Shown here: in pieces, positions 1 to 5,009 of the stretch
Layout of the letters: every line of letters begins with the position of its first letter
Numbering within the stretch: position 1 is the stretch's first letter
Assembly (NCBI GenBank): GCA_028292075.1
Contig: JAQGNA010000277.1
Location: 1 to 6,886, forward strand
Length of the DNA: 6,886 nt
Direction of reading: 5' to 3'
From: Rhodoferax sp.
GTDB taxonomy: Bacteria; Pseudomonadota; Gammaproteobacteria; Burkholderiales; Burkholderiaceae
Position numbers and translations under genes: made by a program
Notes under the pieces: generated by a model
The model's input: only the letters and a program-made list of their open reading frames with translations
Databases searched by the model: none
What the model was told of the DNA's origin: nothing

Positions 1-515
1 TCTAGCTTCAGGTAGGGAGCGCTGCAGCCGTGCGCTTGCATGAGGTCAGTGAACAGATCGTCGAGCACCCGAATTCGCACCATCTCCTTGCCGGTGACAC
101 CATCGGCCGACCAGTAGCCCTCTACCGCGTCGGTGCGTGGGGTTAGAAACGAATTGAGGCCCGGCGACTTGGTGACGTTGATTTCGGCCGTGCCTTCGGC
201 GCTGCCCAGCGCGAAGTCGAACACCTTCCACCGGGCGTCGAATGCTGCCTTGACCTTGAGCATCGCCACGTACTTGGCGACCGGCTCGAACGACCAAACC
301 CAGCCCTTGAAGCCGACCTCATCGCGCAGCATGTCGTGGTATTGCCCCATGTTGCCGCCGACGTCCAGGATGCAGTCGATGCCGTAGCGCTCGATCAGGA
401 GTTGCAAGTGCTTGACCAGCGGCTGCCGGTCCATGCGCCAGGACGCGATAAGTTCATAGCCGCGCGCATGGGCGAGGCCGGTCAGACTGTCTCGCACCGA
501 GTGTTTGAAGCTCAC
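1..515 (-). CDS. FkbM-family methyltransferase, N-terminal part (C-terminus beyond window)
   Basis: Reading the minus strand from 515 gives 171 uninterrupted codons that run off the left edge. The fragment has the layout of an FkbM-type SAM-dependent methyltransferase. A glycine-rich SAM-binding loop DVGGNMGQ lies at about residues 51-58, the acidic end of the next strand (SFEPV) at 75-79, the segment FDFALGSAEGTAEINV at 99-114, and LDDLF at 151-155. It ends on YLKLD, which in this family leads into the catalytic-region strand. Family members usually O-methylate sugars, polysaccharides or small metabolites; the substrate here cannot be told. The start is GTG at 515 because AAGGAG sits 5 nt upstream, while the nearby ATG (520-518) is out of frame and hits TGA after one sense codon. 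The gene diverges from the binding-protein gene at 746. Family confidence is high, specificity unknown. Confidence 0.85.
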   Translation of the reverse strand, partial: MSFKHSVRDSLTGLAHARGYELIASWRMDRQPLVKHLQLLIERYGIDCILDVGGNMGQYHDMLRDEVGFKGWVWSFEPVAKYVAMLKVKAAFDARWKVFDFALGSAEGTAEINVTKSPGLNSFLTPRTDAVEGYWSADGVTGKEMVRIRVLDDLFTDLMQAHGCSAPYLKL

Positions 516-745
516 CGCATCTCCTTCGTGAATAGGTTGGACCGCTGTCCGCGCTCTTGCGGCCGGCTCGGCAATTCTGTGGCGTTGCCCGATTCGGACC
601 TATGGGGAATACGTGCTTGCGGTCGGACCGCCAAATCCGGCGGCCCCCGCTTTGCCCTGCATTCCTCGGCAGGCGGCCGCACGCGGCGCAAGCGGGCAGA
701 ATGGGCCGGCAACTTCATCATTCGCAGCGCAAGGGGGTATTTGTC

Positions 746-1732
746 ATGCAGGGACGACGTGGATTCATCGGTGGCGCCTTGGCCGTGGGTGTGGCGGGAG
801 CGGCTGGGTCGCGCTGGGCCCAGGCCCAGGCCTTTCCCTCCAAGATCGTGAAGATCGTGGTGCCCAACGCCGCAGGTGGCGCGGCCGACCTGACGGCCCG
901 CACGGTGGGCCAAAAAATGGCCGATGCCATGGGGCAGGGCGTGGTGATCGACAACCGGCCGAGCGCGGGCGGCGTGGTGGCGGGTGAATTGGTGGCGCGC
1001 TCACCGGCCGATGGCTATACGCTGCTGCTCGTGTCCAGCGGCACGGCGGTCAGCCAGGCGCTTTTCAAGTCATTGCCGTTCGATACGCGGAAAGACTTCG
1101 CACCGGTGTCGATGCTGGCCACTTTCGACCTGGCGCTGGTGGTGGACGGGGGTGGACGTTTCAAGACACTGGCCGACCTGCTGGCCTTTGCGCGAGCGCA
1201 GCCCGGCAAGTTGAACATCGGTACGCCGAACATCGGCACCACGCAGAACCTGGCGGCGGAGCTGTTCAAGATCACTGCCGGCATCGACGTGCAGGTGGTG
1301 CCGTTCAACGGCACGCCACCGGTCATCACCGCACTGCGCGGCGGCCAGATCGATGCCGCGGTCGACATTCTCGGCCCGCTCATGCCGCAACTCACGAGCA
1401 AGGCGCTACGGCCGCTGGCGGTGCTGGGAGAAAAGCGCGCGCTGCAACTGCCCGACGTGCCCACGATCAGGGAAAGCGGTGGCAGCCTGGCGTCGTTCAA
1501 CGTGACGTCCTGGAACGGGCTCGCCGCACCCGCGAACACGCCGACCGAAGTGATCGCGCGCCTGAATCGCGAAGTGATTGCGGCGCTGGCATTGCCCGAA
1601 GTGAAGAAGCGCTTGCTCGACCTGAACCTCAGCGCCCAAGGCAGCACGCCCGAGCAGCTCGACAAGCTGCTGGACGCCGAGATCAGGCGCTGGGCCGACG
1701 TGATTGCGCGGGCCAAAATCAGCAGACAATGA
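746..1732 (+). CDS. Bug/TctC-family tripartite tricarboxylate transporter substrate-binding protein
   Basis: This encodes a 328-residue periplasmic solute-binding protein of the Bug (TctC) family, the usual length for the family. The N-terminus has GRRGFIGG (residues 3-10), a twin-arginine-like motif, then a hydrophobic stretch and a likely cleavage after AQAQA (about residue 29). Family hallmarks follow: IVKIVVPNAAGG (34-45), VVIDNRPSAGG (65-75), the DGYTLL segment near 88-93, LPDVPTIRESG in the second lobe, and WNGLAAPANTP near the C-terminal third. Bug proteins bind carboxylates or other small organic acids, normally for a TctAB membrane pair, but many are orphans. No tctA or tctB is visible within the window on either side, and the ligand cannot be inferred. 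ATG 746 is chosen because AAGGGGG (731-737) lies 8 nt upstream and the signal peptide begins there. The same frame is open back to 557, but that extension would bury the signal peptide. Confidence 0.9.
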   Translation: MQGRRGFIGGALAVGVAGAAGSRWAQAQAFPSKIVKIVVPNAAGGAADLTARTVGQKMADAMGQGVVIDNRPSAGGVVAGELVARSPADGYTLLLVSSGTAVSQALFKSLPFDTRKDFAPVSMLATFDLALVVDGGGRFKTLADLLAFARAQPGKLNIGTPNIGTTQNLAAELFKITAGIDVQVVPFNGTPPVITALRGGQIDAAVDILGPLMPQLTSKALRPLAVLGEKRALQLPDVPTIRESGGSLASFNVTSWNGLAAPANTPTEVIARLNREVIAALALPEVKKRLLDLNLSAQGSTPEQLDKLLDAEIRRWADVIARAKISRQ

Positions 1733-1954
1733 GCGGTAGCCGTCCGGCCGCGCATGCAGTTTTCATCAAGGTCGCACGAACGGCTGGCGCGTCCGTAAAA
1801 GTTACCGCAAATGCTGCGCCGCATCGGCCGAGGCAGGCTCATCCGGTCATGCGCCCCTGATAAGTTAGGCAACGGCGCCGCGCCCGGTCGCGGGGCGGGC
1901 ACGCTGCTTGCCCTGATGTGCCTGGTCGCCTCTTGTGACCTGGAGTTGCCCGCC

Positions 1955-2473
1955 ATGCCCAGTGTCTCCTCGCCCTTCGATGCGGCGGAATTCCCGCCCG
2001 CCGCTGCGCCCGATGTCGGACCGCCTCCAATGCGACATTGGCGGCTGACGAGGCGCTGCAGCATCACGCCGCGCCGCTTCATGCTGCATCTCTGCGCAAT
2101 GGCCGCGGTGCTGGTGGGCCTTGCCTTCGCACTCTCTGCCCTTGGCAGCCCCTCGCTCGCCGCGTTGTGCCTGGTGCAGGTTGTCGTGCTGTTGTGCACG
2201 GGCCTGCATTTTGCGGTGCACGCGGCCGACGGCGAGCAGGTGGTGCTGTACCCCGACCGGCTGGTGGTGCGCCATTACGATGGTCTCGTCGCGCGCAGCT
2301 ACAGCCTCAATCCCCGCTTCGCGCACTTCGAATGCGGACGTGGTGCCGACGAAGGGTATTACTGGCTGCGGCACGGCGACATCCGCGTGCCGATGGGCCA
2401 CCAGCTTCCGCCGGTTCGGCGCTGCCTCGCGGTGGCCGAGATCACCACGGCGCTTCTCGGTTTCCACCCCTGA
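1955..2473 (+). CDS. DUF2244 family integral membrane protein
   Basis: A 172-residue protein resembling the DUF2244 family of small inner-membrane proteins of unknown function. A Pro/Ala-rich N-terminal tail (1-27) is followed by the family-like start HWRLTRRCSITPRRF (28-42). Two hydrophobic helices follow at about 43-64 and 66-90, then a soluble C-terminal domain with GEQVVLYPDRLVV (93-105) and a hydrophilic beta-rich segment ending near residue 170. Homologues are often found near cytochrome c oxidase genes in proteobacteria, but none are visible here. ATG 1955 is preferred because GGAG (1942-1945) stands 9 nt upstream and the family domain begins about 28 residues later. The frame is open back to 1811, and that extension contains no recognisable domain. 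The gene converges on the udgX-like gene across a short hairpin-bearing gap. Family assignment is by eye; function is unknown. Confidence 0.72.
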   Translation: MPSVSSPFDAAEFPPAAAPDVGPPPMRHWRLTRRCSITPRRFMLHLCAMAAVLVGLAFALSALGSPSLAALCLVQVVVLLCTGLHFAVHAADGEQVVLYPDRLVVRHYDGLVARSYSLNPRFAHFECGRGADEGYYWLRHGDIRVPMGHQLPPVRRCLAVAEITTALLGFHP

Positions 2474-2490
2474 AGTCCGCAAGCCAGGGC

Positions 2491-2523
2491 GCGCGCAGGC
2501 AGGCTTTAGCTTGCCCTGCGCGC
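2491..2523. terminator. Hairpin between convergent genes, possible bidirectional terminator
   Basis: A 9-bp perfect stem pairs GCGCGCAGG (2491-2499) with CCTGCGCGC (2515-2523). It continues after one bulged C (2514) with CAGGC (2500-2504) against GCTTG (2509-2513), including one G-T wobble, around a TTTA loop (2505-2508). It fills the 49-bp gap between the DUF2244 stop (2471-2473) and the udgX-like stop, whose last base is the end of the stem. There is no T-run on either side, so it is not a canonical intrinsic terminator. Its place between convergent genes suggests a role in ending or protecting both transcripts. Confidence 0.5.
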
Positions 2524-3158
2524 TAGTCAAGGATGTGGCGGGCCTTGCGCAGGTCGTGCACGAACTGCGTGACGGCGGCCTCGCGTTCCCCGGGCAGCAG
2601 TCGCAGCATGGCCGAGGGGTGGAGCGTGATCAACACCTGGCGACCGTCTGCGCGCGGCAGCCAGTTTCCGCGCTCCTGCGTCACCGACACCGCGCGGCCC
2701 ACCAGCGAATGGGCGGCCCGCGCACCCAGTGCAACCAGCGCTTCGGGCCGAACCAGCGCGATCTCGTCTTCGAGCCAATGCAGGCAAGCCGCGGCTTCGC
2801 GCTGGCCGGGGCTCTTGTGGATGCGCCGCTTGCCGCGTGGCTCGAACTTGAAGTGCTTCACCGCGTTCGACACGAAGAGCCGCTCCCTCGGCAACCCGGC
2901 TGCCTCCAGCGCGCGGTCGAGCAACTGGCCTGCTGGGCCGATGAAAGGCCGGCCCTGGCGGTCTTCCTGGTCGCCGGGCTGCTCGCCCACCAGCATCAGC
3001 CGGGCGTCGAGCGGGCCTTCTCCGATGACGGACTGGGTGGCGAACTCGCCAATCGGACATTCGCGGCAACGCATGGTGGCGTCGTGCAAGGCCTCCAGCG
3101 TGTCGATGCCGTGGTCGGCCAGCGGAAAGAGCGAAGAAGGGGAAGACGTCGAACTCAT
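2523..3158 (-). CDS. udgX: UdgX-type uracil-DNA binding protein (UDG superfamily, family 4-like, Fe-S)
   Basis: This encodes a 211-residue uracil-DNA glycosylase-superfamily protein of the UdgX group. Members recognise uracil in DNA and, as characterised in Mycobacterium smegmatis, become covalently linked to it through a His in the KRRIH loop. Visible motifs are CRECPIG (31-37), the active-site motif GEQPGDQED (58-66), RPFIGPAG (70-77), NAVKHFKF (98-105), KRRIHKSP (110-117, reactive His equivalent H114), Cys125 in AACLHWL, and HPSAMLR (180-186). C31, C34 and C125 correspond to Fe-S ligands, with H102 where ordinary family 4 enzymes have the fourth Cys. It is standalone, not fused to the DUF4130 or other partner seen in some relatives. 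ATG 3158 gives the normal length; the frame is open to ATG 3188 and TTG 3206, and no start has a strong ribosome-binding site. It lies 126 bp downstream of the LysR gene on the same strand. Confidence 0.9.
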   Translation of the reverse strand: MSSTSSPSSLFPLADHGIDTLEALHDATMRCRECPIGEFATQSVIGEGPLDARLMLVGEQPGDQEDRQGRPFIGPAGQLLDRALEAAGLPRERLFVSNAVKHFKFEPRGKRRIHKSPGQREAAACLHWLEDEIALVRPEALVALGARAAHSLVGRAVSVTQERGNWLPRADGRQVLITLHPSAMLRLLPGEREAAVTQFVHDLRKARHILD

Positions 3159-3244
3159 GCAGCCAGTCTGCGAAACGGCGTGCAACATGACGTGGGCCGG
3201 GAGCAATTCCGCCTGTAGGAATGTGGGCCGACGTCAGCCCGGCA

Positions 3245-3272
3245 GGCGCCGTGACAGGCCGGCACGGACGCC
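3245..3272 (-). terminator. Hairpin just downstream of the LysR gene
   Basis: On the plus strand GGCG-CCGTG (3245-3253) pairs with CACGG-A-CGCC (3263-3272). This gives 9 bp interrupted by one bulged base (3268) and closed by a 9-nt loop (3254-3262). Read on the minus strand, it begins 12 nt after the LysR stop codon (3285-3287) and lies upstream of the udgX-like gene. No U-tract follows, so it is a terminator-like or mRNA-end-stabilising structure at best. If it terminates, udgX would need its own promoter in 3159-3244. Confidence 0.35.
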
Positions 3273-3284
3273 CATGTCACCAGG

Positions 3285-4265
3285 CTATGACTTCTCGGGG
3301 TTCAGCAAACGTTGAACGGTCTGGCGGATCAGTTCCTGCATTGCCTTCTGTGTCAACGTGGTGGGGCGCTGCGCACTGACCGCCATCGACAGCTTGCTCA
3401 GCAGCGCCGGAGAATGGATGCGGCGGGTGGTGAAGGCAGTGGGCCGTCCGGACGTGACCACCGCGTTCATCGACAGCACCGCGCTGCCTGCGCCGTCGGC
3501 CACCAGGTCGAGGATGGCCGCCACGCCATCGATCTCGAGTGCGATCACCGGCTGGCAGCCAATGCTCGCCAGCTCGGACTCGACGACCATGCGAATCGCG
3601 TTCGGGCGGGTCGGAATCACCAGTGGAAGCGCCGCCAACGCCCGCAGGCTGATACCGCCGTGGTCACCTCGGTCTATAACGTCGTCAGCGTCGGCCTCGG
3701 TGGCTTCCCCGGCGCGTGCCGCTGCACCGCCAGCCGGTGGCCCATCGTGCGGCCGGCGTTGCACCAGGTACAACGGTTCCTCCAGCAGCGGGCTCAACTC
3801 GATGCCGGGCGTGGGCATGGCGTTGTAGAGCAGGGCGATGTCGAGTCGACCGGTGACCAATGAGTCCTGCATCGCCACCGACAGGCTTTCGCTGATGGAC
3901 AGGGCGGCCTGCGGCAGCTTGATCCGGAACTCGCGCGTCAGCGGCACGGTCAGGATCTTCGCAATGCTTGGCGGCAGCCCGATGGCCACCCGCCCTTCGA
4001 GCGCACCGCGGATGCGGCCCAGTTCCTCCCGAGCACGCTGTACCTGGTGCAGGATGCCACGGCCATGCTCGAGCAACACGCGGCCTGCCTCGGTCGGAGT
4101 GGCCCCGCGGCCGTTTCGCAGCAACAGGTTCTGCCGCAGTTCCACCTCCAGGAGGCGCACATGGCGGCTGAGCAGCGGCTGTGGAATGCCGAGTGCGCTG
4201 GCAGCCCGCGTGAAACTGCCGAGTTCCGCCACCCTTACGAAAGATTCGATTTGTTTCAAGTCCAT
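3285..4265 (-). CDS. LysR-type transcriptional regulator, probable regulator of the adjacent aromatic catabolic genes
   Basis: A 326-residue LysR-family regulator. The N-terminal winged helix-turn-helix spans about residues 1-60, with the recognition region GSFTRAASALGIPQPLLSRHV (16-36) and the usual TPTEAG (56-61). A linker helix (about 65-90) leads to a periplasmic-binding-protein-like effector domain starting at GRVAIGLPPSIAKIL (91-105). The effector domain shows the conserved GRLDIALLYN (139-148). Residues about 172-204, between LYLVQRR and ISLRALAALPLVIP, form an Ala/Gly/Asp/Glu-rich stretch longer than usual at this point. The start at ATG 4265 fits the family N-terminus, though no strong ribosome-binding site is visible. 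It diverges from the transporter/ligJ genes across 740 bp. LysR proteins near protocatechuate 4,5-cleavage genes usually activate them in response to a pathway intermediate. That role here is inferred from position only. Confidence 0.9.
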   Translation of the reverse strand: MDLKQIESFVRVAELGSFTRAASALGIPQPLLSRHVRLLEVELRQNLLLRNGRGATPTEAGRVLLEHGRGILHQVQRAREELGRIRGALEGRVAIGLPPSIAKILTVPLTREFRIKLPQAALSISESLSVAMQDSLVTGRLDIALLYNAMPTPGIELSPLLEEPLYLVQRRPHDGPPAGGAAARAGEATEADADDVIDRGDHGGISLRALAALPLVIPTRPNAIRMVVESELASIGCQPVIALEIDGVAAILDLVADGAGSAVLSMNAVVTSGRPTAFTTRRIHSPALLSKLSMAVSAQRPTTLTQKAMQELIRQTVQRLLNPEKS

Positions 4266-4366
4266 TGGCGCATCTGGGTTATGGTTTTCGTGGCCTTCTG
4301 ATCAGGGTGACGCAGCATACCTTTCGTGCCTGCCGGGGGAGACAAGGCAGCCATGCGACATGGGCA

Positions 4367-4516
4367 GTCGACGGCTACGACGCATGCCGCGCGATCCGCG
4401 CCCAAGCTCGCCTCCGTGCCTTGCCCGTCGTGGCCATGGCGGCCCATGCCATGCAGGAAGAACGCCACCGGGTGCTTGCCGTCGGCATGGACGAGCACCT
4501 GGCCAAGCCGATCGGA
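4367..4516 (+). pseudogene. Relic of a response-regulator receiver domain (C-terminal half), probably from a hybrid sensor kinase
   Basis: The plus-strand frame through 4367 encodes VDGYDACRAIRAQ, then LPVVAMAAHAMQEE and VGMDEHLAKPI. This matches, in order and spacing, the second half of a CheY-like receiver: the DGY segment after the phosphorylation loop, the beta4 strand ending in the AxTA-like motif, and the invariant KP. The conserved Thr/Ser is Ala here (MAAHAM). Nothing in this frame upstream of 4367 resembles the DD pair or the phospho-acceptor Asp with its DxxMP context, and similarity fades after AKPI. There is no credible start codon or ribosome-binding site. I read it as a leftover of a hybrid histidine kinase or response regulator, eroded by deletion and frameshift. 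The receiver identity is fairly secure; which gene it came from is unknown. Confidence 0.6.
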
Positions 4517-4701
4517 CGCGCCAGCGCTGCAGCCGGACTCCGCCGCGAACTTCGACCGCTTGCGCTACCGCCGGCGCCAGTGCACCGCCGACGCCGAGCA
4601 CATGAACGGTGCCACGAACAGCGGTGGCGCAGCCGCCCAGGTCTCGACCGGGCGACGCCTGGAACTGACCCGAGGGGATGACGGAACACATTGCCACAAG
4701 C

Positions 4702-4800
4702 AGCGCTTGCCAAGTTGACGCTTGGTTTTGGACCCTGCGGCGGAAGAGTTGTTTCCGACATACCAAGCGCTCGCCATGCAAATTTTAAATAGCAGCTAGT
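4702..4800. repeat. Possible degenerate intergenic repeat (REP-like) with AGCGCTTG/CAAGCGCT arms
   Basis: AGCGCTTG (4702-4709) is the reverse complement of CAAGCGCT (4764-4771). The right arm also pairs with CGCTTGGT at 4719-4726 (as ACCAAGCG, 4762-4769). An A/T patch, AATTTTAAAT followed by AGCAGCTAG, lies at 4781-4799. Read on the minus strand, CTAGCTGCT, the A/T block and a GCGCTTG-type core resemble a short repeat I recall as scattered through intergenic regions of Comamonadaceae. That resemblance is from memory, and only one degenerate copy is present in this window. Confidence 0.3.
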
Positions 4801-4833
4801 GGCCTTCGTATGCAAAGAGAACCGGCCAAAACC

Positions 4834-4857
4834 GGGCAAACTGCCTAGAATTTGCCC
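4834..4857 (+). promoter_or_regulatory. Candidate promoter/operator for the transporter-ligJ genes
   Basis: A perfect 7-bp inverted repeat, GGGCAAA (4834-4840) and TTTGCCC (4851-4857), is separated by 10 nt. Inside it lies TAGAAT (4846-4851), a good -10-like hexamer. No matching -35 is found at the right distance (CGGCCA-like sequence around 4824), as is common at activator-dependent promoters. The size and symmetry suit a dimeric regulator, possibly the divergent LysR protein, although LysR sites usually follow a T-N11-A pattern and lie further upstream. Transcription starting 7-9 nt after TAGAAT would begin at about 4858-4860. Confidence 0.35.
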
Positions 4858-4859
4858 TC

Positions 4860-5009
4860 ATGCAAGCCATTTATTTTTTACGGTTCTCGCGGGGCGCCAT
4901 TGCGCCCGCGCCTGTTGACGGTAGCTTTCCTTCGACATGCACTGCGCTCCCGTCGCATGGCCTGGCACTGGCACTGGCCGCAACATCCGATCGACGGGAT
5001 CGTCGATGA
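4860..5009 (+). other. Possible 49-codon leader ORF overlapping the transporter start (ATGA)
   Basis: An ATG at 4860 opens 49 codons (beginning MQAIYFLRFSRGAIAP and ending in the Arg-rich SDRRDRR). They close on TGA at 5007-5009, overlapping the transporter ATG at 5006 as ATGA. There is no ribosome-binding site before 4860. However, the candidate -10 at 4846-4851 would put the transcript start at or within 2 nt of this ATG, compatible with leaderless translation. The peptide resembles no family I know. It may be chance, because GC-rich DNA often leaves frames open. If real, its main role would be to carry ribosomes through the start hairpin of the transporter. Confidence 0.22.
4990..5007 (+). 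promoter_or_regulatory. Hairpin sequestering the transporter start codon
   Basis: ATCGACG (4990-4996) and CGTCGAT (5001-5007) form a perfect 7-bp stem with a GGAT loop (4997-5000). The last two bases of the right arm are the A and T of the preferred transporter ATG (5006-5008). The only purine-rich, ribosome-binding-like sequence (CGGGAT) lies in the left arm and loop. The structure could reduce translation initiation until it is melted, for example by ribosomes reading the upstream leader frame. Confidence 0.35.

Larger units (their letters stand above)
4266..5005. other. 740-bp spacer between divergent LysR and transporter genes
   Basis: The gap is long for a LysR/target divergent pair. 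From left to right it holds the LysR upstream region (4266-4366), a receiver-domain relic (about 4367-4516), and a stretch in which I recognise nothing (about 4517-4700). A repeat-like, locally AT-rich patch (4702-4800) follows, then a candidate promoter with an inverted repeat (4834-4857), and finally the transporter leader with two hairpins (4889-4909 and 4990-5007). Several open frames cross 4300-4840 on both strands, but apart from the receiver relic none gives a recognisable protein. Confidence 0.7.

Noticed and set aside
557..745. Upstream extension of the Bug protein gene to ATG 557
   Set aside because: It would place 63 non-homologous residues before a proper signal peptide, while a good ribosome-binding site precedes ATG 746.
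1733..1954. Intergenic region between tctC and the DUF2244 gene as an RNA gene or promoter
   Set aside because: I found no tRNA-like fold, no convincing terminator and no good promoter hexamer pair; only short GC-rich inverted repeats expected by chance.
1015..2199. A 394-codon open frame on the minus strand covering tctC
   Set aside because: It is antisense to a clear Bug-family gene, has no recognisable domain or ribosome-binding site, and is the kind of shadow frame expected opposite GC-rich coding DNA.
2121..3218. A 365-codon plus-strand frame across the DUF2244 gene and the udgX antisense
   Set aside because: It overlaps two recognised genes, one in another frame and one on the opposite strand, and has arginine/serine-rich shadow composition with no domain.
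3192..3230. Direct repeat GTGGGCCG (3192-3199 and 3223-3230) before the udgX gene as an operator
   Set aside because: Eight GC-rich bases repeated once in GC-rich DNA is close to chance, and the flanks do not match.
4302..4781. A 159-codon minus-strand frame in the LysR-transporter spacer as a gene
   Set aside because: No recognisable domain or ribosome-binding site, and it is antisense to the receiver relic, whose similarity is clear on the plus strand.
4889..4909. GGGCGC-CATT-GCGCCC hairpin near a T-rich tract as an intrinsic terminator
   Set aside because: The T-run (4870-4879) precedes the hairpin on the plus strand and reads as A-run on the minus strand, so neither orientation gives a hairpin followed by U. 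It may only be a leader structure.
4715..4943. TTGACG at 4715-4720 and again at 4915-4920 as -35 boxes
   Set aside because: Neither has a convincing -10 hexamer at 16-18 bp spacing.
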